Notes: generated by a model from the letters alone, not told the origin. Shown: positions 39,240 to 49,012, counted from the stretch's first letter. The stretch is 64,000 nucleotides of DNA from Lautropia dentalis (GCF_003892345.1 NZ_RRUE01000001.1:1333008-1397007), one strand, 5' to 3'. Made by a program: numbers and translations.

Positions 39240-40448
39240 ATGTCAATGAACAAAGAGAAGTTGCCCTTCAAGACCTGGCTGTATTTTCTGGGTCAGTCCA
39301 TCACCATGATCAGCATGGTCATGGCCGTTTCCATGGCGGCCCTGGCCGGCACCTCCCTGGCCCCGCAGGCGTGGATGGCCACCATTCCGTTCGGCTTTCA
39401 GTACCTCACGCTGATGGTGGTGGCCTATCCGGCCGCCCGCCTGATGGCCCGGCTGGGGCGCAAGAAAGTCTTCCTGATGGCTGCCGTGCCGCTGATGCTG
39501 GCCGGCGTGGCCGGCTACATTGCCATGCAGGAGCGCTCCTTCGTGCTGCTCATCTTCGCGCACATGATGCTGGGTGCCTTCATCTCGTGCGGCAACTTCA
39601 ACCGTTTTGCCGCTACCGACGGCGTTCCGCCGGCCCTCAAGCCACGGGCCATCTCGCTGGTGGTGGCCGGTGGGGTGATTGCCGCCGTGGCTGGCCCGTA
39701 CCTGAGCAGCACACTGCGTGAGGTCGAAGGGCTGCAGATGTTCGCGGCCAGCTACGCTGCCTTCCTGCCCATGGGCGTGCTGTCGTTCATCATCAACCTG
39801 CTGGCACCGGCCGATGCACCGGCCACGGGGTCGGCCCCACATGCCCGGGGCTTCTTCGGCAGCCTGCAGCTGGTGGTCAGCAACCCGATGGTGCTGCTGG
39901 CCGTGCTGTCCGCCGCGCTGGGGCACGCCATCATGAGCCTGCTGATGGTGCAGTCGTCGCTGCAGATGTCGTGCCTGAACATTCCGTTTGCCAGCGCCAG
40001 TACCGCGCTGCAGTGGCACGTGCTGGCCATGTTCATGCCGTCGTTCTTCACCGGACGGATCATCCAGGCCATCGGCATGCGCAGCATCATCTACGGCGGC
40101 ATCGGCCTGCTGATCGCCAGCTGCATCATCAACGTCTATGGCCATTCCTATGGCGTGCTGACCTTCGGCCTGATCATCCTCGGGCTGGGCTGGAGCTTCT
40201 GCTACGTGGGCGGCGCCGCGCTGCTCACCCGCGTGACCGAACACATGCACGGCAACGTGGAAATCCAGGGCATCAACGACCAGATCATCGCCGTGATGGC
40301 CACGCTGACCGCCTTCACCGCCTCGATGCTGATGGCCTGGCCGGGCTGGTCCGGCACCAACCTGATCTCCATCGCCGTCTGCGTGGGGCTGGGTGTGCTG
40401 GCCGTCCGTGCCTTCCGCAGGGAAGGGCAGGAAGGAACGCCTGCCTGA
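39240..40448 (+). CDS. MFS transporter
   Basis: 402-residue membrane protein with about 12 hydrophobic helices and the major-facilitator loop RLMARLGRKKVFLMAA between helices 2 and 3. The substrate cannot be assigned. Notable polar residues lie in FISCGNFNRFAATDGVP. Starts at 39240 (MSMNKEK) or 39246 are equivalent; neither has a strong ribosome site. It is convergent with lysS and shares a terminator with it. Confidence 0.85.
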   Translation: MSMNKEKLPFKTWLYFLGQSITMISMVMAVSMAALAGTSLAPQAWMATIPFGFQYLTLMVVAYPAARLMARLGRKKVFLMAAVPLMLAGVAGYIAMQERSFVLLIFAHMMLGAFISCGNFNRFAATDGVPPALKPRAISLVVAGGVIAAVAGPYLSSTLREVEGLQMFAASYAAFLPMGVLSFIINLLAPADAPATGSAPHARGFFGSLQLVVSNPMVLLAVLSAALGHAIMSLLMVQSSLQMSCLNIPFASASTALQWHVLAMFMPSFFTGRIIQAIGMRSIIYGGIGLLIASCIINVYGHSYGVLTFGLIILGLGWSFCYVGGAALLTRVTEHMHGNVEIQGINDQIIAVMATLTAFTASMLMAWPGWSGTNLISIAVCVGLGVLAVRAFRREGQEGTPA

Positions 40449-40477
40449 GCAGGGCGCTCCTGCGCCCTGGGCTGCAG

Positions 40478-40506
40478 AAAAATGCCCGCGCGAAGCGGGC
40501 ATTTTT
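40478..40506. terminator. Bidirectional terminator between MFS gene and lysS
   Basis: AAAAATGCCCGC and GCGGGCATTTTT form a perfect 12-bp stem around a short GCGAA loop, with T-runs on both strands. It ends transcription of two convergent genes. Confidence 0.92.
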
Positions 40507-40555
40507 CTGGACAGGCCGATGTGCAGGCCGCGGTGGCCTGCCTGACCACTGTGGC

Positions 40556-42130
40556 CTACTGCTCCCGCTTGAGCGCCGGGAAGAGGATCACGTCACGGAT
40601 CGTCGGGCTGTCGGTGAGCAGCATCATCAGGCGGTCGATGCCGATGCCGCAGCCTCCGGTCGGGGGCATGCCGTATTCCAGCGCCCGGATGTAATCGGCG
40701 TCGTAGTACATCGCCTCGTCATCACCGGCTTCCTTGGCCTCGACCTGCTTTTTGAAGCGCTCGGACTGGTCCTCCGGATCGTTCAGCTCGGAAAAGCCGT
40801 TGGCAAACTCACGGCCCGTCATGAACAGCTCGAAACGGTCGGTGATGGTTGCATCACGGTCGGCTGCCCGGGCCAGGGGCGACACTTCGGCCGGGTAGTC
40901 GATGATGAAGGTCGGCTCCCACAGCTTCGATTCGGCCACTTCCTCGAACAGCGCCAGCTGCAGCGCACCGACACCCGCGCCGGCCGGCGGCTCGACGCCG
41001 TGTTTCTTCAGCTCGGCCCGCAGCCAGGTGGCGTCGTCCAGGCGGTCGGCCGGCAGTTCCGGCGCATGTTTGCGGATGGCCTCGACGATGGTCAGCCGGG
41101 CAAAGGGCTTCGACAGGTCCACCTCGCGACCCTGATAAGGGATGACCGTGCTGCCGCGGGCCTGCTGCGCGGCGTGGCGGATCACCTGCTCGGTGAAGTC
41201 CATCATCCAGCGGTAATCGGTGTAGGCCGCGTAGAACTCCATCATCGTGAACTCGGGGTTGTGCCGCGGGCTCAGCCCCTCGTTGCGGAAGTTGCGGTTG
41301 ATTTCGAACACGCGTTCGAACCCGCCGACGATCAGTCGCTTCAGGTACAGCTCCGGCGCGATGCGCAGGAACATGGCCTGGTCGAGTGCATTGTGGTGCG
41401 TCTCGAAGGGCCGGGCCGTGGCGCCACCCGGAATGGGCTGCAGCATGGGGGTTTCCACTTCCAGAAAGCCGGCATCCACCATGAACTGGCGGATGGCGGC
41501 CATGGCCTTGCTGCGGATGATGAAGGTCTGGCGGGTGGCCTCGTTGCTCATCAGGTCCACATAGCGCTGGCGATAGCGCATTTCCTGATCGGCCAGTCCG
41601 TGGAACTTGTCCGGCAGCGGCCGCAGCGACTTGGTCAGCAGGCGCACGTGGCGGCAGCGAATGGACAGCTCGCCTTTCTTCGTCTTGAAGAGCGTGCCCT
41701 CGGCGGCCACGATGTCGCCCAGATCCCAGCGCTTGAAAGCCTCGTGCGTATCGGCACCGACGCCGTCGTCGTTCATCCACAGCTGGATGCGGCCGGTGGC
41801 GTCCTGCAGGGTGGCAAAGCTTGCCTTGCCCTGCACCCGCTTGAGCACCATCCGCCCGGCTACCGACACCTGCAGGTTCAGGGCCTCGAGTTCTTCGCGG
41901 GTCTGCTGGTCGTGTCCGGCTAGCAGGGCGCCTGCGCGGTGGGCTGGCACGAAGTCGTTGGGGAAGGGGACGGCCGTACTCTCGCGCAGGGCGGCCAGCT
42001 TGGCACGCCGCTCGGCGATGATCTGGTTCTCGTCCACCGCCGGCTCAGCGGCCGTGTCATGCGGCGCCGCAGTGCCTGTGGCCGCCGCAGCGTGCCGGTC
42101 CTGTCTGTCCATCGTATCGTTCGTGTTCAT
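40556..42130 (-). CDS. lysS: Lysyl-tRNA synthetase (class II)
   Basis: 524-residue class II enzyme. The OB-fold anticodon domain includes [23 protein letters not shown], followed by motif 2 ([28 protein letters not shown] in part) and motif 3 ([26 protein letters not shown] in part). An extra N-terminal stretch of about 25 Ala/Thr-rich residues precedes the usual [17 protein letters not shown]. It begins 3 bp after the prfB stop, the common prfB-lysS arrangement. Confidence 0.97.
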   Translation of the reverse strand: MNTNDTMDRQDRHAAAATGTAAPHDTAAEPAVDENQIIAERRAKLAALRESTAVPFPNDFVPAHRAGALLAGHDQQTREELEALNLQVSVAGRMVLKRVQGKASFATLQDATGRIQLWMNDDGVGADTHEAFKRWDLGDIVAAEGTLFKTKKGELSIRCRHVRLLTKSLRPLPDKFHGLADQEMRYRQRYVDLMSNEATRQTFIIRSKAMAAIRQFMVDAGFLEVETPMLQPIPGGATARPFETHHNALDQAMFLRIAPELYLKRLIVGGFERVFEINRNFRNEGLSPRHNPEFTMMEFYAAYTDYRWMMDFTEQVIRHAAQQARGSTVIPYQGREVDLSKPFARLTIVEAIRKHAPELPADRLDDATWLRAELKKHGVEPPAGAGVGALQLALFEEVAESKLWEPTFIIDYPAEVSPLARAADRDATITDRFELFMTGREFANGFSELNDPEDQSERFKKQVEAKEAGDDEAMYYDADYIRALEYGMPPTGGCGIGIDRLMMLLTDSPTIRDVILFPALKREQ

Positions 42131-42133
42131 GGA

Positions 42134-43238
42134 TCACACCCCCTGTTTCAGGCTTTCGGCGATGAAGTCGTCCAGATCGCCATCCAGCACGGCGCGGGTG
42201 TTGCTGGTCTCGAAATTGGTGCGCAGATCCTTGATGCGGGACTGGTCCAGCACGTAGGAACGGATCTGGTGCCCCCAGCCGATGTCGGTCTTGGCGGCTT
42301 CCACCTTGTCCTGCTCGGCGCGGCGCTTGCGCATCTCCAGCTCGAAGAGGCGGGCGCGCAGCATCTTCATGGCCTCGTCCCGGTTGCGGTGCTGCGAACG
42401 GTCGTTCTGGCACTGCACGACGGTGTTGGTGGGCAGGTGGGTGATCCGCACGGCGGATTCCGTCTTGTTCACGTGCTGGCCACCGGCACCGGAGGCCCGG
42501 TACACGTCGATGCGCAGGTCGGCCGGGTTGATGTCGATCTCGATGGAATCGTCCACTTCCGGATAGACATACACCGACGCAAAGGAGGTGTGGCGCCCGC
42601 CGCTGGAGTCGAAGGGGGACTTGCGCACCAGCCGGTGAATGCCGGTTTCGGTACGCAGGTAGCCGTAGGCGTATTCGCCCTCCACCTTCAGCGTGGCCCC
42701 CTTGATGCCGGCCACATCGCCTTCGCTCTCTTCGAGCAGCGTGGTGGTGAAGCCGCGGCGCTCGCAGTAGCGCAGGTACTGGCGCAGCAGCATGGCGGCC
42801 CAGTCGCAGGCCTCGGTACCGCCGGCACCGGCCTGGATTTCCAGGAAGCATGGGCTTGGGTCGGCCGGGTTGGAGAACATCCGGCGAAACTCCAGCGCCT
42901 CCACGCCTTCCTGCACCTTCAGCGAATCGGCTTCCAGGGCCTCGAGGGTGTCGTCGTCGTTCTCGTCGCGGGCCATGGCGAAGAGGTCAGACGTATCGCC
43001 CAGCGTGGCGGTCAGGCCCTCGATGGCGCCGACCACGTTGTCGAGCGCCCGTTTTTCCTTGCCCAGCTCCAGTGCAGCGGCTGCATCGTTCCAGATGTCC
43101 GGCGCCTCGAGTGCCGAGTTGACCTCGGTCAGGCGGTTTTTCTTTTCTTCGAAGTCAAAGATACCCCCTGAGATCCTCCAGCCGCTGGCCGAGGTTCTCC
43201 AGGCGGGCCTCAAGCTGATTCAAGCGCTCGGCATCCAT
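42134..43238 (-). CDS. prfB: Peptide chain release factor 2, with programmed +1 frameshift
   Basis: RF2, recognising UAA and UGA. Translation starts at the ATG at 43238-43236 ([17 protein letters not shown]...), reads LEDLRGYL to CTT at 43160-43158, and meets TGA at 43157-43155. The slippery context AGGGGGTATCTTTGAC, with its internal Shine-Dalgarno-like AGGGGG, is the classic autoregulatory +1 site. After the shift the frame continues [17 protein letters not shown] from 43156 to 42134. The full product is about 367 residues, with the GGQ motif in [17 protein letters not shown] and the stop-codon SPF-type motif in [11 protein letters not shown]. Confidence 0.97.
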
Positions 43239-43338
43239 CTGAGTGTGTTTTGTGGTGGTCAGAGTAACCCCCGATTATATCAGGTGAGTGAGTGTTACAG
43301 CGCGTGCTGCCTGTGATGGTGGCCGATGTGGTGAGCGC

Positions 43339-43389
43339 TTCGATACCGGCCTGCTGTATCTGTCCGACCATGGCGAGTCGCTGGGGGAG
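43339..43389 (+). pseudogene. Fragment of eptA-type phosphoethanolamine transferase
   Basis: Reads FDTGLLYLSDHGESLGE, the highly conserved motif of lipid A phosphoethanolamine transferases (EptA/MCR), whose His and Glu lie at the metal centre. Sequence before it does not resemble the family, and the next bases run directly into a dgkA fragment in another frame. Only about 17 residues remain. Confidence 0.6.
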
Positions 43390-43517
43390 TCGAGGTCGGC
43401 CCCGAACACCACCCGCTGGCCGGCCGCGCCAAGGACATGGGATCGGCCACGGTGCTGGTCAGCCTGCTGCTGGCGGCATTGGGGTGGTTGGCCACGGTCG
43501 CGCACAATTTTCTGTGA
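43389..43517 (+). pseudogene. Fragment of dgkA (diacylglycerol kinase)
   Basis: Reads VGPEHHPLAGRAKDMGSATV followed by LVSLLLAALGWLATVAHNFL and a stop. This is the C-terminal third of bacterial diacylglycerol kinase, whose RAKDMGSA motif is diagnostic. The N-terminal two thirds are missing and there is no start or ribosome site. eptA and dgkA are neighbours in many bacteria, so an eptA-dgkA pair was probably collapsed by one internal deletion. Confidence 0.7.
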
Positions 43518-43664
43518 AAACTCTGTTCTCCGGGCAGTATCCGTGCAGCAAGCGCTTACGGCTACCGTGAAGTCACCGCAGTGCCTTCCCCGTCCGGACC
43601 TCTTGTGTCAGAGCGCGCCATGAACACGCATGCGTTGTTACCGTGGATGAAAAAGAGGCGATGC

Positions 43665-44192
43665 TCAAAAGGAAGCCATTTTCTGCAGCGTGTTGGCGTT
43701 GCGGGTGGTCAGCGTCAGTCCAAGCTTCTTTTCCAGAAACACATTGCCCAGCCGGCTGCGTGCAGCACTTCCGGGGATGTACATGTAAGCACAGTGTGGC
43801 CGGATGCACAGACACTCGCTGCCAAGGTCGAGCTGCTGCAGGCCGGCGGTGTCTGACAGTGGCTGATTGCACAGGGCAAAGAATACCCGCCGGATATCGA
43901 ATGCTGCCCCGGTGAACGGATTGCCCTCCAGTGCCTCCCGAAGCTGTGTCTGCGTCTTGATGATCACAGGCAGATCGACTTGCAGGGCCGTTTTCAGCAG
44001 GTGGTGAATGTGTTCCGCTGCTGCTTCGGCCGTCAGCGACGTGTTCAGAATGATGTTGCCACTCTGGATCCAGGTGCGCACGTCGTTGAAGCCATGGTCG
44101 CTCAGCACTGCGCGGACATCAGCCATTTTCACAGCGTTTCTGCCACTGGGCATCAGGCCGCGAAGGAATGCAACGAAGGTGTTCTGATTCAT
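43665..44192 (-). CDS. DUF1697 family protein
   Basis: 175-residue protein of the DUF1697 family: TFVAFLRGLMPSGRNAVKMADVRAVLSDHGFNDVRTWIQSGNII (in part) is characteristic. The C-terminal half has Cys-rich CLCIRPHCAYMYIP and ends NVFLEKKLGLTLTTRNANTL, also typical. Function is unknown. A longer start at 44210 is possible; MNQNTFVAFLRG at 44192 agrees better with the family. It has lower GC content than the neighbours. Confidence 0.85.
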   Translation of the reverse strand: MNQNTFVAFLRGLMPSGRNAVKMADVRAVLSDHGFNDVRTWIQSGNIILNTSLTAEAAAEHIHHLLKTALQVDLPVIIKTQTQLREALEGNPFTGAAFDIRRVFFALCNQPLSDTAGLQQLDLGSECLCIRPHCAYMYIPGSAARSRLGNVFLEKKLGLTLTTRNANTLQKMASF

Positions 44193-44332
44193 GGTTAAAG
44201 GGGAAACCATTCAATATGCTGCCAAGCGCCCCGGCCCGGTAAGCCGCTGCGGCGACTTCGCGGTACGCGTGAACGACTTTCTGACGGCCGGGCGTCAGCC
44301 CGATTGTCGGAAAGTGTTATAGAGCAGCCCCA

Positions 44333-46936
44333 TCACTCACCCTTCGGCGCCACCACCGTCTCCACCGACTGCCTCAGCTGCGCCTGCATCTCCCGGTTGG
44401 TCTTCTCCACCGACAGCACGAAGTCCTGCCACGGCACATCGGTCATGCCCACCAGCCCCAGATGGCCATTTTCGCCATCCAGCCAGCGGCCCGTCACCGG
44501 CTGGTCCAGATACTGGAACCAGTGCGCCCCCACGAACTGCCGGTTGGCCAGCACCGATTCGAGCATCTTCCGGTAGGCCGGCCCCCGCTCCGCCTCGGTG
44601 TTGACCACCATCACCCCCGGCCAGAAGGGACCGCGGTCGCTCGAACCGAAATGGAACTCCGTCAGCAGCGCCGGCTTGTCCGTACGGGCAAAATCCTCGG
44701 CCTCGAAGCCTTCCTTCAGCGACGGAATGTACAGATTGAAGCTGATCACGTCGCACCATTTGGCGCACGAAGCCACCGATTCCGGCGTACGTCCCGCAAA
44801 GCGGCTGCCCAGATACAGATGGTGCGGTGCGTGCTTCTTCAGGGCCTTCTTCACCTGGCCATAGTAGCTGTCGGCATGCAGACGCAGGAAGGCCGACAGG
44901 TCGGCCGCCACCTGCGGATTCTTTCCGTCGGGCAGCTGTTCGCCCTGCAGGGCACCCTCCACCTGTTTCCAGTCGTTCACCGGCCGCTGCCAGGCTTTGG
45001 CCAGCTCCTGCACATTGCCGTCATAACGTTTTTTCAGCAGACCGACGAAGGCCCGCTTGGCGTGCGCCTGCGGTTTGGCGGCATCCATGGTCAGGGCAGA
45101 ATAGGCCACCGCATAGCGCACCTGCGGATCCTGTGCCGAACCATCGCCCCAGCCCAGTTCGTTGTCGACGAACCAGCCGATCAGGTAGGGGTCGTTCTCG
45201 CTGCCGGTGGCTTCCTTGCGCAGCGTCTGCTCCAGCGCCATGCCGAAGGCTGGATCGAAGGGGTCCGGAATGCCCGACCACCAGTTGCTGCCATCGCTCA
45301 GGCGGGCAAAGGGGCCGGAGACGTGGGCAATGCGGGTGTAGGGCATCCTGCTGTGCATGATGCTCTCGTCGCTCCAGGCGCCCACGGTGTTGAAGCCCCA
45401 GGCCTTGAGGCGCTTGCCGGTACGGGTGACCCAGCGCTGCGGCCAGTCCTTGCCGTCACGGCGGAACAGGTTGGCCTGGTAGAAGTTGAAGGTCTCGCCC
45501 TTCAGGAAGCGGCGGTTCTGCTGGGCGCCGCTGTCGGCGGGCAGGGCTTCGGTACTGTCCTTCCTGCGTAGGAAACGGTACTCCTGCATGCCCTTGACGG
45601 GCAGGCCGGTGAACTGGAATTTACGCCCGCCCACGAAGGTCTCGCTGTTGTCGCGCTGCACGGCATTGACACCGAAGGAAAGGAAGGGGTTGCCCTCCGG
45701 CGTGATCAGGATGTGGCGCTGGCTGCCATCCTTCAGGACGAGCTTGCCGGTGCGGAACCAGCCGGTACCGTGACCACCGCCTTCCAGATCGCGCAGCCCG
45801 CCGAAGCGGTCCAGCGCTGTAGCGTTCGCGCCTGATTCACTGTCCTGCTGGGCCGCCAGCGCCTTCGCAAGCTGCTGGTCGGCCTGCCGGGCGTAGAGCG
45901 CGAAGTCGGCCCGGGCATCCTTAACGGCTGCATCCCAGGCCTTTTCCCGACGGGCCTTCTGGGCCCGGGTCAGCTTCCTGCCGTGGGCGCGCTGCTTCGC
46001 AGCGGATTTCCGCGCGTGCCGGCGGCTGCGTTCGGACTTGCCATGCCGCTTTTTGGTGGTGGCCTCATGCCCGTTGCTGCTGCCGGCGGCAGCCGATGCA
46101 CCTTTCTGCAGGCGGGCGGCCTCGGCGCGCTGTACTTCCTCGGGGGCATTGGCGGCGAGTGCACGGGCGATCTTCGTGGGCAGATGGTATTTGCCGGGCC
46201 AGTCGCTCCGGGTGTACTGACCCCAGGCATCGACGATGTCGGTGTAGGCGTCACGCAGGTCATCGGTCCCGATGGGTGCAAGGAACAGCTTGCCCAGCCG
46301 GATCTTCTGCTCGGCCCCGGGGGGCGGCATGCCGATGCGGACAGCCTTGATGTGTGCCGTGTCGATCGTGCCGGTGGTGGTCTCGACCAGACCCGTTGCC
46401 GCGTCTTTTGCCACCCACGGGATGACGGGACCGGCACGCATGCCCATCTGCAGTGGCAGTGTGGCCTGCAGGGGCAGGCCGAGTGCGAAGGGGCCGCTGG
46501 GCGGCAGGGCCAGCGTGGCCTGCAGCTGCTGGCCCTTCTCGTCTTCGAGCTGCAGCAGCAGCGTCAGCGCCCATGGCATGGCGTTCTGGATGTGCATGCG
46601 CAGGCTCTGCACGGCCTGCCAGTTCCAGACGCCTTCGCGAGGTCGCAGCACCAGCCAGCCGGGTTCCTGCGCACCATTGGCAACCGGTGCGAAGGCCAGC
46701 GTCACGAAGCCATCGCTGTCGACCGGGCTGACATTGGGGGCACCGGGCCCCGCCTTTTCAACCACATAGGGCAGGGTGTCCTTCTGGGCCGCTGCGTCGG
46801 TGACGGCCGGATCGGCCACCAGCTGGGCCGAGGCCATGGGAAGCGGGAGAGCCAGGGCCAGGGCCAGGGTCACCCGTGCAAGGCGCCGCCGGGTGGACGA
46901 CGGGGTGGCAGAAACGGGGAAATCGTATGAAATCAA
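44333..46936 (-). CDS. Exported GH50-like (agarase-type) glycoside hydrolase with a basic insert
   Basis: 867-residue protein with an N-terminal signal peptide (STRRRLARVTLALALALPLP then MASAQ). A beta-sandwich-like N-terminal region precedes a TIM-barrel resembling beta-agarase/GH50 proteins: GGLRDLEGGGHGTGWFRTG, FLSFGVNAVQ, WGFNTVGAWSD, the probable acid/base in YLIGWFVDNELGWGDG (Glu near 590) and the probable nucleophile in PALLTEFHFGSSDRG (Glu near 760). A Lys/Arg-rich insert (about 285-345) is not part of the family. I chose TTG at 46936 because GGAGG stands 5 bp before it; longer in-frame starts cross two dispersed repeats. The substrate is unknown. Confidence 0.7.
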   Translation of the reverse strand: MISYDFPVSATPSSTRRRLARVTLALALALPLPMASAQLVADPAVTDAAAQKDTLPYVVEKAGPGAPNVSPVDSDGFVTLAFAPVANGAQEPGWLVLRPREGVWNWQAVQSLRMHIQNAMPWALTLLLQLEDEKGQQLQATLALPPSGPFALGLPLQATLPLQMGMRAGPVIPWVAKDAATGLVETTTGTIDTAHIKAVRIGMPPPGAEQKIRLGKLFLAPIGTDDLRDAYTDIVDAWGQYTRSDWPGKYHLPTKIARALAANAPEEVQRAEAARLQKGASAAAGSSNGHEATTKKRHGKSERSRRHARKSAAKQRAHGRKLTRAQKARREKAWDAAVKDARADFALYARQADQQLAKALAAQQDSESGANATALDRFGGLRDLEGGGHGTGWFRTGKLVLKDGSQRHILITPEGNPFLSFGVNAVQRDNSETFVGGRKFQFTGLPVKGMQEYRFLRRKDSTEALPADSGAQQNRRFLKGETFNFYQANLFRRDGKDWPQRWVTRTGKRLKAWGFNTVGAWSDESIMHSRMPYTRIAHVSGPFARLSDGSNWWSGIPDPFDPAFGMALEQTLRKEATGSENDPYLIGWFVDNELGWGDGSAQDPQVRYAVAYSALTMDAAKPQAHAKRAFVGLLKKRYDGNVQELAKAWQRPVNDWKQVEGALQGEQLPDGKNPQVAADLSAFLRLHADSYYGQVKKALKKHAPHHLYLGSRFAGRTPESVASCAKWCDVISFNLYIPSLKEGFEAEDFARTDKPALLTEFHFGSSDRGPFWPGVMVVNTEAERGPAYRKMLESVLANRQFVGAHWFQYLDQPVTGRWLDGENGHLGLVGMTDVPWQDFVLSVEKTNREMQAQLRQSVETVVAPKGE

Positions 46937-46959
46937 TGAAACGCCTCCGAAAAAGGGGG

Positions 46960-47051
46960 GCCGGCCAGCCTTGCCCGCGCAGTACACCCTGTCGGCACAC
47001 GGGGTTGGCGCCAGCGCGGGGACGAATGAGTCCGTGACACGCTCTATCCCC
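46960..47051 (-). repeat. Dispersed repeat family 2, copy at 47.0 kb
   Basis: About 90 bp alignable with 17136-17225. Its end, GAATGAGTCCGTGACACGCT at 47024-47043, is nearly identical to the right end of the element at 52781-53039. It lies directly upstream of the GH50-like gene and probably overlaps its promoter. Confidence 0.8.
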
Positions 47052-47133
47052 TTGCGAACGCGGGAGCAACGAAAATGGCCGACAGGGCACGGCGAACTGG
47101 CAGTGCCCGAAGATCCCGCGGCCCTGACGCCCT

Positions 47134-47240
47134 GGGAGCCTCTGCAAAAGTCTGCGAGCGCTTTGGACCCAGGATCGGGATGGGTCAGAAGGCGCCCTGT
47201 CGGCAATAGTGGGGCTATTGGCGGCAAATGGCAACGCACT
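47134..47240 (+). repeat. Dispersed repeat family 1, truncated copy at 47.1 kb
   Basis: GGGAGCCTCTGCAAAAGTCT at 47134-47153 and about 107 bp in all match the inverted complement of 38773-38933, including CAGGATCGGGATG and GGCGGCAAATGGCAACGCA. It stops 2-3 bp before the recJ stop codon, so the second terminus is missing. Confidence 0.88.
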
Positions 47241-47242
47241 GC

Positions 47243-49012
47243 TCAGTCATCCAGCAGCAGCTGGTCGATCTGCAGCGAGACGGCACCGCGGCCGCGAAAA
47301 TCGTCCCGCTGGATCCGGTACGACAGCAGGGCCTCGGGGGGCAGGGCCTCGGTACGGCCGAAGAAGATGGCCGACAGGCGCTGGCCGGGCTCATCCGCGG
47401 GGCTGAGTTCGAGCTTCAGGTGCCGGTTGTTGATCAGGCGCTGGTTCCGGACATTGAAACGGCCGGAAAACAGCGGTGGGGGAAAGCCCTGCCCCCAGAC
47501 CTGGGTATCGAACAGGTCCAGGGTACCGATGTTCAGGGATTCGGGCGGCAACGGGCCGTCGGTGGTGACATCGCGCAGGAAATCCTCGTCGCGTGACAGG
47601 GTGCGCACGGCGTCTTCGAACGCCTCGCGAAAGGCATCCAGCTGGCCGGCCGGCAGGGTCAGGCCCGCTGCCATGGCATGGCCGCCGAACTTCACCAGCA
47701 TGCCCGGGTGGCGCTTGTCGACCAGATCCAGCACGTCCCGCAGGTGCACGCCGGCAATGGAACGGCCGGAACCGCGCAGCATGCCGTCCTGATCGGGCGC
47801 CAGTGCGATGGTCGGCCGGTGATAGCGGTCCTTGATGCGGGAGGCCACCAGGCCGATCACGCCATGGTGCCAGTCATCGTCGTGCACCACCAGCGAACGG
47901 GCGTCCGGGGCCGGATCACCGATCAGTGACAGCGCCTCTTCGCGCATGCTGCTCTCGAGGTCGCGCCGCTGCCGATTGATCTCGTCCAGCGCAGTGGCCA
48001 GCTCCGTGGCATGTGCCATGTCGGGCGCCAGCAGGCATTCCACGCCGATGCCCATGTCGGCCAGACGCCCGGCCGCATTGATGCGCGGACCGATGGCAAA
48101 GCCCAGGTCCATGGCGTTGAGGGTTGGCCCTGCACGGCGCGCCACCTGCAGCAGCGCGGCGATGCCCGGCCGTGCCCGGCCGGCGCGGATGCGCGACAGC
48201 CCGGCGTTGACGATGACCCGATTGTTGTGGGTCAGTGGCACCACGTCGGCCACGGTACCCAGCGCAGCCAGATCGAGCAGCGGTGACAGCGACGGCGGTG
48301 CCCCCTCGAAGCGCCCCAGCTGGCGCCGGTGGCTGCGCAGTGCGATCAGTACGTAGAGCATCACGCCCACACCGGCCAGGTTCTTGTCCGGGAACGGACA
48401 GCCCGGCTGGTTGGGATTGACGATGGCCAGGGCTGCCGGCAGTGTCTCGGCCGGCAGGTGGTGGTCGGTGACGATCACCGGCAGGCCCAGGCTGTTGGCA
48501 TGCTCGACACCGGCCACGGAGGCAATGCCATTGTCCACCGTGACCAGCAGGGCTGGCCGCCCCAGCCGGGGATGGACGAGCGCGGCATCGACCACCTCGG
48601 GGGTCAGCCCATAGCCGTTCTCGAAGCGGTTGGGCACGAGGTAATCGACCGTGGCGCCCAGCATCCGCAGCCCCTCCACGGCGAGCGCAATGGCGGTGGC
48701 GCCATCGCAGTCGTAGTCACCCACGATCAGGATCGGCTCGTGATCATCGATGGCGGTACTGATGCGTGCCACGGCAGCCGGCAGGCCCAGCAGTGCATCC
48801 GGGGGCAGCAGGGCGCCCAGATCCAGTTTCAGCTCGTCGGGGTGACGGATGCCGCGTGCTGCCAGCAGCCGCGCCATCAGGGGGTCGACCCCCGCCTGCA
48901 ACAGGGTCTGGCGTGCGCGCAGATCCACCGGGCGGGTATGGAGCCGGACGGCCGGTGCGGCTGGCGCGGGGACAGGTGAAGCGGAAACGGTCGAAGGGGT
49001 CTGCAGCGTCAT
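47243..49012 (-). CDS. recJ: Single-stranded-DNA-specific exonuclease RecJ
   Basis: 589-residue 5'-3' exonuclease of recombination and mismatch repair. DHH-family motifs are present: ILIVGDYDCDGATAIAL, LVTVDNGIA and VTDHHLPAETLP (DHH), and later the DHHA1 region VVHDDDWHHGVIGLVASRI, GSGRSIAGVHLRDVLD and KFGGHAMAAGLTL. It begins with an overlap (ATGA) on the stop of the upstream RpfE-type gene. Confidence 0.96.
   Translation of the reverse strand: MTLQTPSTVSASPVPAPAAPAVRLHTRPVDLRARQTLLQAGVDPLMARLLAARGIRHPDELKLDLGALLPPDALLGLPAAVARISTAIDDHEPILIVGDYDCDGATAIALAVEGLRMLGATVDYLVPNRFENGYGLTPEVVDAALVHPRLGRPALLVTVDNGIASVAGVEHANSLGLPVIVTDHHLPAETLPAALAIVNPNQPGCPFPDKNLAGVGVMLYVLIALRSHRRQLGRFEGAPPSLSPLLDLAALGTVADVVPLTHNNRVIVNAGLSRIRAGRARPGIAALLQVARRAGPTLNAMDLGFAIGPRINAAGRLADMGIGVECLLAPDMAHATELATALDEINRQRRDLESSMREEALSLIGDPAPDARSLVVHDDDWHHGVIGLVASRIKDRYHRPTIALAPDQDGMLRGSGRSIAGVHLRDVLDLVDKRHPGMLVKFGGHAMAAGLTLPAGQLDAFREAFEDAVRTLSRDEDFLRDVTTDGPLPPESLNIGTLDLFDTQVWGQGFPPPLFSGRFNVRNQRLINNRHLKLELSPADEPGQRLSAIFFGRTEALPPEALLSYRIQRDDFRGRGAVSLQIDQLLLDD

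Noticed and set aside
40449..40555. Small RNA gene between the MFS gene and lysS
   Set aside because: The only structure is a symmetrical terminator for the two convergent genes; no promoter is visible.
46937..47239. N-terminal extension of the GH50-like protein to an ATG at 47239
   Set aside because: The extra 101 codons are translated from the family 1 and family 2 repeat copies, and the signal peptide would become internal. A TTG with GGAGG before it gives a normal exported protein.
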